Program-made: the position numbers and the translations under genes
Source: a virus
Direction: 5' to 3' (one strand)
Virus record (IMG/VR): IMGVR_UViG_3300042922_000324
Span: 1 to 52,129 of that record
DNA length: 52,129 nucleotides
Shown here: positions 21,708 through 29,005 of the stretch, in pieces
Position numbering within the stretch: position 1 is the first letter of the stretch
Layout of the letters: each line of letters begins with the position of its first letter
Notes under the pieces: generated by a model
Seen by the model: only the letters and a program-made list of their open reading frames with translations
Databases searched by the model: none
Told to the model about the DNA's origin: nothing

Positions 21708-22739
21708 ATGACTGATATAAATGTATCTATAACAGATGCAACGCAGCTTGTTAGTGAAGCAGGATTTGGATTGCCGCTAATAGTTGGAACTGCTGCAGCA
21801 CATGCGTATGAGGAGTATGATATTAGCTCTAATTTAACCGCAGTGGTAGCGGATTATGCAGACACTACAGAGGTTTATAAAATTGCTGCTGCGATTGCAG
21901 GGCAAAGTCCAAGACCTCAAAAATTAGCTATATTTGGCTTAGATATTAGCTCAAGCTCAACTAAGCCTGCTGATGTAACCGCGGCATTAAATACTCTTAT
22001 AACAACAAATAACAATTGGTATAGATTATTGCTAGAGGATAAGACGGAGGCAGTTATTGCCGCTGTATCAACATGGGCAGAAAACAATAATAAGATGTTT
22101 TATACAGAGTTTGCAAATACTACTTTTACTACAGATTTTTCATCAAAAAACAGGACTGTGTTAGGTTACAAAGAAAATACAGATAGATTAGATGCTGCAA
22201 TTGTTGGTTATGCATCTAGCAGAATACCAGGAAGCTTTACTTTCAAATTTAAAAATCTTGCAGGAATGACAGCGGATGCAATAACCCCTACAGAGTTAAC
22301 TGCTATTCAAACCAAGAAAATGAATTCTTATTTCAAGAAATTTGAAGTTCAAGGACTTGGGAATGCACAGCTTGACGGTGGTTGGGTTGCAAGCGGTAAA
22401 TTCATAGATCAGATAGAGAGTAGAGATTGGGTAAAGTTTAGAATAGAGCAAGAAATAGCAACGCTATTAACCTCTACTGCTAAAATACCTTACACAAACG
22501 CAGGAATACAACAAATAGTTACTGCAATATCAGCAGCTTTAACAGATGCTACTGCAAATGGAATTATAGCTACTAATGATGATGGTAGCGCAGCTTATGT
22601 TGTTAATTATAAAACAGTAAGCGAAATTCCAACAGCAGATAGAATCAATAGGAAAGTAACTGGAATCGCATTCACCTATGTTGAAGCAGGAGCAATTCAC
22701 GAAACAACTGTAACTGGCGCAGTTGTATTAAATCTATAA
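21708..22739 (+). CDS. Contractile tail sheath (DUF3383 type), 343 aa
   Basis: INVSITDATQLVSEAGFGLP at the N-terminus, ENTDRLDAAIVGYASSRIPG in the middle, and FIDQIESRDWVKFRIEQEIA near the C-terminus define the DUF3383 sheath family. The sheath contracts to drive the tube through the cell wall, so this phage is a myovirus. The ribosome binding site is AGAGGGAGGTAAATAGA. Confidence 0.9.
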   Translation: MTDINVSITDATQLVSEAGFGLPLIVGTAAAHAYEEYDISSNLTAVVADYADTTEVYKIAAAIAGQSPRPQKLAIFGLDISSSSTKPADVTAALNTLITTNNNWYRLLLEDKTEAVIAAVSTWAENNNKMFYTEFANTTFTTDFSSKNRTVLGYKENTDRLDAAIVGYASSRIPGSFTFKFKNLAGMTADAITPTELTAIQTKKMNSYFKKFEVQGLGNAQLDGGWVASGKFIDQIESRDWVKFRIEQEIATLLTSTAKIPYTNAGIQQIVTAISAALTDATANGIIATNDDGSAAYVVNYKTVSEIPTADRINRKVTGIAFTYVEAGAIHETTVTGAVVLNL

Positions 22740-22752
22740 GGAGGTGTAAAAT

Positions 22753-23163
22753 ATGAATTATTCTTTTCAAGATGTTAATCTTTTAATAAAATCAAGTTTA
22801 GGGAGTCATTTTGTGACAGGTTTTAGCAATGGGAGTACAATCACGGCAGCTAGAAATAGCGACAAATATACACCTCATGTCGGTGCAAAAGGAGATACTA
22901 CATATGCCAAAACCAATGATAACAGCGGAACCATTGTATTTACTTTAAAACACGATAGTCCTAGCAATAAAATTTTGTACCAACTTGCTGCAAGTGATGA
23001 TTCTTTCTTTGCGCAAATCGTTGATGGTAATGATATATCTAGATCAAAAGCAGGAGGCGGCGAATGCGTAATCATGAAGCCTGCTGATTATGCAAGAGGC
23101 ACAGAAATTGCAGAACAGGAATGGACTATTTCAATACCTAATTTAGATATGAAGTACGAATAA
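22753..23163 (+). CDS. Tail tube protein (DUF3277 type)
   Basis: A 136-aa protein with SFQDVNLLIKSSLGSHFVTG, HVGAKGDTTYAKTNDNSGTI and FTLKHDSPSNKILYQLAASD, the DUF3277 tail tube family usually paired with DUF3383 sheaths. It polymerises as the inner tube. It follows the sheath by 13 bp with a strong AGGAGGTG site. Confidence 0.9.
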   Translation: MNYSFQDVNLLIKSSLGSHFVTGFSNGSTITAARNSDKYTPHVGAKGDTTYAKTNDNSGTIVFTLKHDSPSNKILYQLAASDDSFFAQIVDGNDISRSKAGGGECVIMKPADYARGTEIAEQEWTISIPNLDMKYE

Positions 23164-23186
23164 AATAAATTAATCGGAGGGAATTT

Positions 23187-23537
23187 ATGTTAAATACAAC
23201 ATTTGATTTATTATTAGAAAAAGATGGAGAAAAGCAAATTGTTAAAGTAACAGTGCAAGAAATTAATCCTTTTCGTTTATCTGATGTGATGACCTCTGCA
23301 TTAAATGTGCAGAATATGCAATATCAAGTAGGAACTTTAGCGGAAAAGTTTATAGAAAACATTGTAATAAGTCCTAAAGATTTAAAGCAAAGGATTGAAG
23401 ATGCGGACAATGCGCAGCAAGCTATAACAGATTTTGTTATAGAAGTTAGGTCGTTTTGTGACAACCCAAAAAGATATTGCTTATTACAAACAGAAGGCAA
23501 AAATAAATTTAAGGACTTGGAGCCTAGTAATTCCTAA
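23187..23537 (+). CDS. Tail assembly chaperone, short form (G-like), 116 aa
   Basis: It lies between the tube and, in gene order, the tape measure (here displaced). KITVQEINPFRLSDVM-type sequence (QEINPFRLSDVMTSALNVQN) and the acidic helical C-terminal part fit the small pre-tape-measure chaperones. These bind tape measure during tail assembly and are normally extended by a programmed frameshift; the overlapping second ORF here continues to 23646. Confidence 0.75.
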   Translation: MLNTTFDLLLEKDGEKQIVKVTVQEINPFRLSDVMTSALNVQNMQYQVGTLAEKFIENIVISPKDLKQRIEDADNAQQAITDFVIEVRSFCDNPKRYCLLQTEGKNKFKDLEPSNS

Positions 23538-23646
23538 TTTAACATATACAGAAATGCAAACAATGAATACGGAAGAGTATTACACTATGCTTGCTGCATC
23601 CGAGTTAATTGAGGAAGAAATGGAAAAGCAAAGAAATAAAAAGTAA
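23458..23646 (+). CDS. Frameshift extension of the tail chaperone (GT-like)
   Basis: A second ORF overlaps the short chaperone gene in the +1 frame; this frame is open from 23428 on. It has no ribosome binding site, and the part beyond 23537 (LTYTEMQTMNTEEYYTMLAA) looks like the T domain of such fusions. The frames require a +1 or -2 shift. Candidate slip sequences in the overlap are CCCAAAA (23465-23471, in phase with the upstream frame) and the A5 run at 23499-23503. The fusion would be about 152 aa. Confidence 0.65.
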   Translation: MTTQKDIAYYKQKAKINLRTWSLVIPNLTYTEMQTMNTEEYYTMLAASELIEEEMEKQRNKK

Positions 23647-23671
23647 GAGGGTAAAATTATCCTCTTTTCTT
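23646..23671 (+). terminator. Intrinsic terminator after tail chaperone
   Basis: AGAGG/CCTCT with a 10-nt loop followed by TTTCTTTTATTTT. It ends the head-tail operon before accessory block III. Confidence 0.75.
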
Positions 23672-23685
23672 TTATTTTGTAAATA

Positions 23686-23694
23686 TGTTATAAT
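23686..23694 (+). promoter_or_regulatory. Extended -10 promoter of the secreted moron
   Basis: TGT-TATAAT with no clear -35, the same form as the virion-operon promoters. It precedes 23722 by 28 bp. Confidence 0.65.
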
Positions 23695-23721
23695 GTACTT
23701 ATTAATTTTTGGAGGGATTTT

Positions 23722-24429
23722 ATGGATAATAAAATAAGGTTTTATAATAAAGAATGGTTTATGTGGCTTACTCTTGTTTTTATTGCACCTATTGGAATTT
23801 TTCTATTATGGAAAAACGGTAAAGTTAATCCAAAAATAAAGCCTGTTTTGAGCATAGTTTCTATTTGCTTATTTTTATCAGCCTTAACGGCTAATAATAA
23901 AGATACAACAAATGCTGTAACGCCAATAAATAATAGCAGTAAGCAAGTAATAAACGAACCTATTGAAACTAAAAATAATGAACCTAAGTTTGACTTTACT
24001 AATGCAGATCTAACAAAAGAAAATATACAAAAAGCTGTAGAGCCAGTATTGAAAAAAGGAACACTTGCTAGTGTTGATTACATAATCGAGAAAGAAAAGA
24101 ATATTATTGATGTTTTTGTTGATCCAGGAACTACTTGGGATGAAAAATCTTTAGTCAAAAGTAATGCAGTTGATGCTGTAGCAGTTATGGAAATATTATT
24201 TAAAAATCCTAAAGTTGATAAAGTTTGGTTATGGACAAAAACAGACATGACAGACCCTAAAGGAAATACAACAAAGGAAGATGTTGTAAATGTCTCGCTA
24301 ACAAAAGAAAATGCAAAAGACATAAATTGGGCAAAATTTAAAGATATGGTTTACTTGGATTACAATAAATTATATAATATAGCTGATAGTTTCTTTATTC
24401 ATCCAGGTATAAAAAAGAATTTAAAATAA
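23722..24429 (+). CDS. Membrane-anchored extracytoplasmic protein, 235 aa (moron)
   Basis: Two hydrophobic segments (about residues 13-30 and 41-57) are followed by a polar Asn/Thr linker and a folded domain (residues 90-235), with YIIEKEKNIIDVFVDPGTTW and KTDMTDPKGNTTKEDVVNVS. I have seen this last pattern in secreted Firmicute proteins of unknown role. The gene is alone between a terminator with promoter and another terminator, so it may be expressed from the prophage and alter the host surface. Confidence 0.65.
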   Translation: MDNKIRFYNKEWFMWLTLVFIAPIGIFLLWKNGKVNPKIKPVLSIVSICLFLSALTANNKDTTNAVTPINNSSKQVINEPIETKNNEPKFDFTNADLTKENIQKAVEPVLKKGTLASVDYIIEKEKNIIDVFVDPGTTWDEKSLVKSNAVDAVAVMEILFKNPKVDKVWLWTKTDMTDPKGNTTKEDVVNVSLTKENAKDINWAKFKDMVYLDYNKLYNIADSFFIHPGIKKNLK

Positions 24430-24431
24430 TT

Positions 24432-24453
24432 AAAGAGCGGTCACCCACTCTTT
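24432..24453 (+). terminator. Hairpin after the moron gene
   Basis: AAAGAG/CTCTTT around a 10-nt loop, ending in the TTTACA of the next promoter. The T-tract is short, so termination may be partial. Confidence 0.5.
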
Positions 24454-24524
24454 ACAAATAAAATTAATGTGTTATAATGTACATAAGTTAGTTTGATGAC
24501 ACCTCGCCAAAGGTGTTATTTTTT
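24451..24524 (+). other. Promoter directly followed by a terminator (about 40-nt transcript)
   Basis: TTTACA (24451-24456), a 16-bp spacer and TATAAT (24473-24478) point into ACACCT/AGGTGT (24499-24516) followed by TATTTTTTT. The resulting RNA would be only about 40 nt with no ORF. Either it is a tiny RNA or the promoter once served a gene displaced by the minus-strand antirepressor operon. Confidence 0.55.
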
Positions 24525-25282
24525 TATACTCCATATTTGATAGCCATTTCTTTGACTATTGTTATATAAATTTCTCTTAAGCGAGGCTCATTTTCTAAAA
24601 CGTCTAATATGTTAATTTTATCAATTTTGTTTTTAGCCATTCCGTTCTTTGCCGCCCTCTCCTTAAGATTTAGTATTAAAACACTTGGGCGGCATTTGCC
24701 ACGCTCTTTTAATGCGTTGTAAGCTTCATCTTTTGGCTTTTGGTAATCTTCAAGTTTCATGCCTATTTTGCTCAATATTTTATTAGTCTCTTTTCTCCAT
24801 TCTGCTTGAGGATTTATTAATATAACTTCTCTTATGGTTTGAATTTCTTGCTTAGTTTCTTGAAATATTTCTGTCATTTGTTTATTGTATATTTCCTGTT
24901 CTGCTATAGATTGGCTAAGCTTAAGAATTAATTGCGTTTCTAGACTTAATTTGGTAGTATCAATAGACGACTTTTTAAGTTTTTCTTCACAGTTGATAAA
25001 ATAATTTCTATACTCATGTGATTTTTCTGTTCGTGCCATCATAGCTATATGTTTTGCAAATTCTAAAGATATTGCAAAATCCATTGTTTCATTACCTTCC
25101 GCATTGTGCGGAACCCCTATCCAATCAATGTTTTCACTAAAATATTCGTTTTTCTCAACATTAGTTACGTACCACCTGGACCAGTCTGCTTTTCTCAATC
25201 CTAATCCTAAATATAATTCTTTTGCGCCAACTAATTGTTTACCATCTTTTTCAGTTATCTTTATTAAATCATTCATCTGCAT
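24524..25282 (-). CDS. AntA-type antirepressor with ORF6C domain, 252 aa
   Basis: Residues 15-100 (KQLVGAKELYLGLGLRKADW, then FSENIDWIGVP, and DFAISLEFAKHIAMMARTEK) are the AntA/AntB domain. The C-terminal 95 residues, from AEWRKETNKILSKIG, match the ORF6C domain found behind many phage antirepressor N-termini. Such proteins bind phage repressors and help induction. It is the last gene of a minus-strand operon driven from 26438. Confidence 0.85.
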   Translation of the reverse strand: MQMNDLIKITEKDGKQLVGAKELYLGLGLRKADWSRWYVTNVEKNEYFSENIDWIGVPHNAEGNETMDFAISLEFAKHIAMMARTEKSHEYRNYFINCEEKLKKSSIDTTKLSLETQLILKLSQSIAEQEIYNKQMTEIFQETKQEIQTIREVILINPQAEWRKETNKILSKIGMKLEDYQKPKDEAYNALKERGKCRPSVLILNLKERAAKNGMAKNKIDKINILDVLENEPRLREIYITIVKEMAIKYGV

Positions 25283-25298
25283 TCCTCCTGTTAAAATA

Positions 25299-25685
25299 TT
25301 AATCTACTAACTTTAGCAAAGCATCAAATAAAGGTTTATGCTCTTGCAAAATCTCGTTTAGCAAAGCTTCATCGTAATGAGCTATATAGTTGTAACTTCT
25401 TTCAAAAGCTATTTGACTATCTTTACCTATTAGAAAATAGTATCCGGCTCTTTTTCTCAATGTTATATCTAAAACAGACTTGCCATACTCAGGTTTATCT
25501 TTATAGTAATAACATTCAACTCTATTCCAACTTGTACAATCTCCATGAGCGCAATAAGTATTTGAATTATCTTTTCTCCTGCCGTCAAACTTTCTTACAC
25601 CAATACTTTCCATGTAGTTTTTAAATATTTCTGCCAATTGCTTAGTTTCGCAAACGTCTAATATTTTAAATAATTTATCTTTCAT
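25299..25685 (-). CDS. Hypothetical protein, 128 aa
   Basis: Mixed alpha/beta; residues 45-60 carry CAHGDCTSWNRVECYYYKD, a Cys/His cluster that could bind metal. The remainder is helical (ALLNEILQEHKPLFDALLKL). It lies 16 bp upstream of the antirepressor, with a good ribosome binding site. No family is recognised. Confidence 0.65.
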   Translation of the reverse strand: MKDKLFKILDVCETKQLAEIFKNYMESIGVRKFDGRRKDNSNTYCAHGDCTSWNRVECYYYKDKPEYGKSVLDITLRKRAGYYFLIGKDSQIAFERSYNYIAHYDEALLNEILQEHKPLFDALLKLVD

Positions 25686-25698
25686 GATGGCTCCTTTC

Positions 25699-26037
25699 TT
25701 ATAATGTTAATCCGGTATTATTTAGCTTTTTTACAAGGTCGTTTAATTTGTCATCTTTCTTTTGCGCCTTAGTTCTATTGTCATGCACCCAATAATCGCA
25801 ATTATTAAGCGGCGTTTTGTCCGTAGGTAAGTCTGGAACTTCTTTGCATACAATATATTCTTGTCTCCCAAACCCATAATCATCACTCGTATCGTCAAAT
25901 CCATCAAAGAAAATACAAGTTAAGCAAGTTTTCAATAATGGATTCTTCCAGCAAATATGCTCATGTTTGATACAGTTAACTTCTCTTATATATTCTCTTT
26001 TGCAATGGTCACATTTATATTTAGTTATCTTTTTCAT
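25699..26037 (-). CDS. Zinc-finger-like protein, 112 aa
   Basis: The N-terminus has a C2H2-like element (CDHCKREYIREVNCIKHEHI followed by C), then CLTC and two more cysteines farther on. This suggests one or two zinc sites, probably for nucleic acid or protein binding. The C-terminus is a charged helix. It belongs to the minus-strand antirepressor operon. Confidence 0.65.
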   Translation of the reverse strand: MKKITKYKCDHCKREYIREVNCIKHEHICWKNPLLKTCLTCIFFDGFDDTSDDYGFGRQEYIVCKEVPDLPTDKTPLNNCDYWVHDNRTKAQKKDDKLNDLVKKLNNTGLTL

Positions 26038-26049
26038 GGTATCTCCTTT

Positions 26050-26244
26050 CTATTTTGTTTTATAAATTATTAAAGCACCGCTAAATTCTTGAGCACTATA
26101 TCCATTTGATGATTCTGCTTGAAAAACTCCTACCGAATACTTAATATCAATAATTTCTAACTTACCATCATTTTCTTTTAACCATTTATTGATTTCATAG
26201 TCTTGCCCTTCTTGATAATTTAAAAATTCTTTTACTTGTATCAT
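26050..26244 (-). CDS. Cse60-like sporulation-associated protein, 64 aa
   Basis: MIQVKEFLNYQEGQDYEINK, then WLKENDGKLEIIDIKYSVGV and the ending GALIIYKTK follow the pattern of the Cse60 family, small proteins first noted as sigma-E-controlled in Bacillus sporulation and common in phages. Length fits. The biochemical role of the family is not known. Confidence 0.6.
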   Translation of the reverse strand: MIQVKEFLNYQEGQDYEINKWLKENDGKLEIIDIKYSVGVFQAESSNGYSAQEFSGALIIYKTK

Positions 26245-26255
26245 GATTTCACCTC

Positions 26256-26417
26256 TTATTTTTTATTTTGCTTGTCAATATATTCTTGTAACGCATCCCT
26301 AATATGTTCAGCTTGAGTTTTGCCATCTCTGCCACTCGATTTAGCTCCAACAGTTATGCTATTGTCTATAAGCCAGTCTCTTTGTTCTTTTGTCAGATAC
26401 ACTTGAGTTCTTTCCAC
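26256..26417 (-). CDS. Ribbon-helix-helix-like protein, 53 aa
   Basis: The GTG start lies behind AAGGGGGTGATACA on the minus strand. ERTQVYLTKEQRDWL is strand then helix, and KTQAEHIRDALQEYID is the second helix of a CopG/Arc-type fold. As the first gene after the boxed minus-strand promoter it is a candidate autorepressor of the antirepressor operon. Confidence 0.65.
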   Translation of the reverse strand: MERTQVYLTKEQRDWLIDNSITVGAKSSGRDGKTQAEHIRDALQEYIDKQNKK

Positions 26418-26437
26418 TGTATCACCCCCTTATATAC

Positions 26438-26479
26438 ATTATAATTAAACAACATATATTTGTCAATTAATATCGTACA
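26438..26479 (-). promoter_or_regulatory. Boxed promoter of the minus-strand antirepressor operon
   Basis: On the minus strand: TGTACGATAT (26479-26470), 3 bp, TTGACA, a 17-bp spacer, TATAAT (26443-26438). This is the strict box layout on the opposite strand and the best evidence that box orientation follows transcription. It is divergent from the promoters at 26510 and 26580. Confidence 0.85.
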
Positions 26480-26509
26480 TAATAACAAATATCTTACATA
26501 AAAAATTCG

Positions 26510-26538
26510 TTGACAGTTTACAAAAATGGTGGTAATAT
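26510..26538 (+). promoter_or_regulatory. Upstream promoter of the excisionase-like gene
   Basis: TTGACA, a 17-bp spacer and TAATAT (26533-26538). First of two tandem promoters towards 26641, and 30 bp from the divergent box. Confidence 0.65.
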
Positions 26539-26579
26539 TCAATTGTCCAATGTTGTCTAGAAAAAGCATATAATATGTA

Positions 26580-26608
26580 TTGACAATGGATAAATTTAAC
26601 CCTATAAT
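26580..26608 (+). promoter_or_regulatory. Downstream promoter of the excisionase-like gene
   Basis: TTGACA (26580-26585), a 17-bp spacer and TATAAT (26603-26608), a perfect sigma-A consensus without the box. It should be strong and is expected to be held by a repressor. Confidence 0.8.
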
Positions 26609-26640
26609 GGTAAATGTAGGGTGAGCAAGGAGGTTAACCA

Positions 26641-26805
26641 ATGGAATTTAAGACTAAAAAAGAAATTGCAGAAGAATTAAAATGCAGTGAAAAAACTGTT
26701 GACAGGCTAAGAAAGGAGGGACTGCCAAGCTATAATCTAGGCGGAAAATTACTTTTTGAAAAACAAGAAGTTTTTGACTGGATAATAAAAAACAAAAAAT
26801 CATAA
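26641..26805 (+). CDS. Excisionase-type helix-turn-helix protein, 54 aa
   Basis: FKTKKEIAEELKCSEKTVDR, then KEGLPSYNLGGKLLFEKQEV: a MerR-like winged helix (HTH_17) as in Xis and small phage regulators. It has two upstream promoters and a GCAAGGAGGTTAACCA site. Because it is far from the recombinase and faces the antirepressor operon, a regulator role seems as likely as directionality control of integration. Confidence 0.8.
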   Translation: MEFKTKKEIAEELKCSEKTVDRLRKEGLPSYNLGGKLLFEKQEVFDWIIKNKKS

Positions 26806-26911
26806 TAAAAGCCCCCTCAAGATTACTCTACAAGGGAGCTAGATACTATTAAGTACCCAAACATACTTATTGTATCATACTCCTACAAAGAAATCAAATT
26901 GGAGGCACTTT
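26806..26911 (+). other. Structured leader between excisionase-like gene and small ORF
   Basis: AGCCCCCT pairs with AGGGAGCT (one mismatch) around a 15-nt loop, and GATAC pairs with GTATC downstream around AAGTACCCAAACATACTTA. No T-tract follows, so it is not a normal terminator. It may be a structured leader or attenuator of the antirepressor gene. Confidence 0.35.
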
Positions 26912-27046
26912 ATGAAAATTAAATTTACCAACCAACAAGCTATGAACAAGAGATTTACCGAAACAATGGCAAAGCTTACCTTAAGGCTCATGGAAGAAAA
27001 ATCTTATATTTTATATCCGCTAGAAACAAATAAAAAGAGTGCATAG
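26912..27046 (+). CDS. Hypothetical small protein, 44 aa
   Basis: ATG 26912 follows TTGGAGGCACTTT. The sequence FTNQQAMNKRFTETMAKLTL is basic and helical, ending in YPLETNKKSA. It sits directly ahead of the BRO-type antirepressor, 11 bp away. It is not recognised. Confidence 0.55.
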   Translation: MKIKFTNQQAMNKRFTETMAKLTLRLMEEKSYILYPLETNKKSA

Positions 27047-27057
27047 GAGTGTGTATT

Positions 27058-27906
27058 ATGGAAAATAAAATTGAAGTTTACAAAAATGAGGAATTAGGAC
27101 AAATAAAGATTGCTTTTCTTAACAAAGAAATGGTTTTTAATCTTCACGATAGTTGTTGGAACTTAGGCTATACAACTAAAAACAATGAAGGCAAAACTTA
27201 TCTTTATAAAAGCAGAATAGAAAAAATATGTTCAAGCCTTGAAATAACTGGCGTTGACACAACGTCAACGGAATTAAAACCGATAAATACAAATACTGAC
27301 TTTGAAAACACATGGATAAACGAACAAGCTTTTTATGATCTATGTTTAGAAAGTAAAGCCAAAAACGCAAGAGCTTTCCGCGGATGGGTAACAGGTGAGG
27401 TTTTACCGTCTATCCGTGCCACTGGCAGTTATATCGCAAATAAAGCCTATACAGAGGCTTGTGCATCTACTACAGTACAAGACATCAAAATAATAGACGT
27501 TGCCCTCTCTACAGTCCTTAAAGTAATGACAGAGGCGCAAATAAATCCTATGTCGAAGCTAATGGCTGTCAAAGAGTTTTATAATAAAATAGGTTTAGAA
27601 ATACCTACTGGAGTAAATGAAAAAGAAAAATTCTATACAGCAGCAGAATTAGCGCAAATGTGTGGAGTTTATTACAAGAATGGTTATATTGCGAAAGATG
27701 CAATTTCAGCTGTTATAAATCAGTTGGATTTATCAGAAAGCGAAAAATTATACTATATAGATGAAAAGGGTAATAAAGCTATGAAGTGTAAAGAATCAGT
27801 GACTTTAAAAATTGCTGAATGGTTTGTTTATAGAGGATTCCCCAAAATAATCAGAGGCGAACAAATAGAACATGAAGTAATGTATAAATCTCCTAAAATA
27901 GAATAA
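27058..27906 (+). CDS. BRO-N antirepressor, 282 aa
   Basis: The first 120 residues (QIKIAFLNKEMVFNLHDSCW, WINEQAFYDLCLESKAKNAR, FRGWVTGEVLPSIRATGSYI) are the BRO-N domain. The C-terminal half (TAAELAQMCGVYYKNGYIAK) includes a second DNA-binding-like domain typical of phage antirepressors. It should disrupt repressor function. It is the second antirepressor in this block, on the opposite strand from the AntA protein. Confidence 0.9.
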   Translation: MENKIEVYKNEELGQIKIAFLNKEMVFNLHDSCWNLGYTTKNNEGKTYLYKSRIEKICSSLEITGVDTTSTELKPINTNTDFENTWINEQAFYDLCLESKAKNARAFRGWVTGEVLPSIRATGSYIANKAYTEACASTTVQDIKIIDVALSTVLKVMTEAQINPMSKLMAVKEFYNKIGLEIPTGVNEKEKFYTAAELAQMCGVYYKNGYIAKDAISAVINQLDLSESEKLYYIDEKGNKAMKCKESVTLKIAEWFVYRGFPKIIRGEQIEHEVMYKSPKIE

Positions 27907-27911
27907 TTGCT

Positions 27912-27935
27912 GGCGGTTAATATACCGCCTTTTTC
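27912..27935 (+). terminator. Intrinsic terminator
   Basis: GGCGGT/ACCGCC with a 6-nt loop and TTTTTC after the BRO gene; the next box follows 12 bp later. Confidence 0.9.
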
Positions 27936-27946
27936 TCAAAACATTT

Positions 27947-27988
27947 TGTACGTTATAGCTTTACAAATAATTCGATATATGTTAATAT
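27947..27988 (+). promoter_or_regulatory. Boxed promoter for the 28-30 kb operon
   Basis: TGTACGTTAT (27947-27956), 3 bp, TTTACA, a 17-bp spacer, TAATAT (27983-27988). It drives the genes from 28028 to the sigma factor at 30674. Confidence 0.8.
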
Positions 27989-28027
27989 TAGTTATGGACA
28001 TGGTGAACATGAAAGGAAGTGAATTAA

Positions 28028-28354
28028 ATGTCAAATGTAACATTAAATCTAGACTTATACGAATTTCTAAAAGATAGAGAAACCCATGTATATACAGAAA
28101 AAGGAGAAATTACAGCAATGGTTTGTATGTCTTTTTATGACCTAGACGAATTTATAAGAATTGTCGGAGAAAGATATTTTGATGATGACCCTGTGGAAGT
28201 AGTTTTACGCTCTAGATATATTTTCATTGAATTGAATGACGTATTTGAATATCAAGATAATACAGTTTTAGATTATAGAAAATGTTTCCCGGAATCAGAA
28301 ATTATTGAATGCTTACAAGAAGCCGAAGCTTATAAAAAGAATGTAAGGAAGTGA
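28028..28354 (+). CDS. Hypothetical protein, 108 aa
   Basis: The site AAGGAAGTGAATTAA precedes the ATG. It is acidic and alpha/beta (ITAMVCMSFYDLDEFIRIVG) with no metal or membrane motif. It is the first gene of the boxed operon that also encodes SSB and a sigma factor. Unknown family. Confidence 0.65.
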   Translation: MSNVTLNLDLYEFLKDRETHVYTEKGEITAMVCMSFYDLDEFIRIVGERYFDDDPVEVVLRSRYIFIELNDVFEYQDNTVLDYRKCFPESEIIECLQEAEAYKKNVRK

Positions 28355-28360
28355 GTTTAA

Positions 28361-28552
28361 ATGGTAGGCACAATTATAGATTATTCAAGCATTAAGGATT
28401 CAATGCACTTTGTTAAAATCGCAAGCGGTGAAAAGATAGTAACTTTGCATGTTGATAAGTTCCCAGACGTAAGACTTGGGGAACAGGTGGAGTTTGATGG
28501 TGAAAACTATTCTTTATTAAGTAAAGGAGATAATCATGGAAATAGGATATGA
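28361..28552 (+). CDS. Hypothetical protein, 63 aa
   Basis: A small beta-barrel-like sequence, IASGEKIVTLHVDKFPDVRL followed by GEQVEFDGENYSLLSK, similar in feel to phage OB-like small proteins but without a clear family. It overlaps the next gene by 17 bp. Confidence 0.6.
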   Translation: MVGTIIDYSSIKDSMHFVKIASGEKIVTLHVDKFPDVRLGEQVEFDGENYSLLSKGDNHGNRI

Positions 28553-28715
28553 AAAAGGAGAAAAATGCAATAGAAGTGATTGCGACGGGATACTAGAGGA
28601 ATATGATACAGACACAAGCTGTAGCTGTCATATAAGTCCTCCCTGTTCACATTGCGTTAATAGTAGGGCTTATTGTCCTAAATGTGGTTGGGATGCAAGA
28701 GAAGAAGAAACATAG
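28536..28715 (+). CDS. Double zinc-knuckle protein, 59 aa
   Basis: CNRSDCDGIL, then SCSCHISPPCSHC and YCPKCGW. Eight or so cysteines plus a histidine give two metal sites. The pattern SDCxGIL...CSCHISPPCSHC...CPxCGW recurs in many phage proteins of unknown function. The start follows AAAGGAGATAATC. Confidence 0.75.
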   Translation: MEIGYEKGEKCNRSDCDGILEEYDTDTSCSCHISPPCSHCVNSRAYCPKCGWDAREEET

Positions 28716-28820
28716 GAAAGGAATAAAACAAATCATAATAAGCAAAATTTCATTGAGAGGGGTTTGAGGCGCTTAAAGGGTAGTACAGAATTTGAAATAA
28801 GGACGAAGGAGGTTTTTGAA

Positions 28821-28961
28821 GTGATTAATGCAAGAGAATTGGTCAGCGAACTTGAAATGATGATAAAAATGTATGGTGAAGAATGCGAGATAGCAACGTT
28901 TTCTGGCAAACTTGATGTATATGATGAAAATGGAGATTATAGGCAAGAAATAGACATATAA
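28821..28961 (+). CDS. Hypothetical protein, 46 aa
   Basis: GTG 28821 follows AAGGAGGTTTTTGAA, the best ribosome binding site in the region; an in-frame TTG at 28764 would give a 65-aa product. The sequence INARELVSELEMMIKMYGEE followed by a short beta tail is common for tiny phage proteins. No function known. Confidence 0.55.
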   Translation: MINARELVSELEMMIKMYGEECEIATFSGKLDVYDENGDYRQEIDI

Positions 28962-29005
28962 GAGTTACGCAATGCAAGAATATTTTAAATCAAGGAGGCG
29001 CAATA

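Noticed and set aside
28764-28820. Longer version of the 28821-28961 protein from TTG 28764
   Set aside because: The upstream TTG has poor spacing, while AAGGAGG precedes GTG 28821 at good distance.
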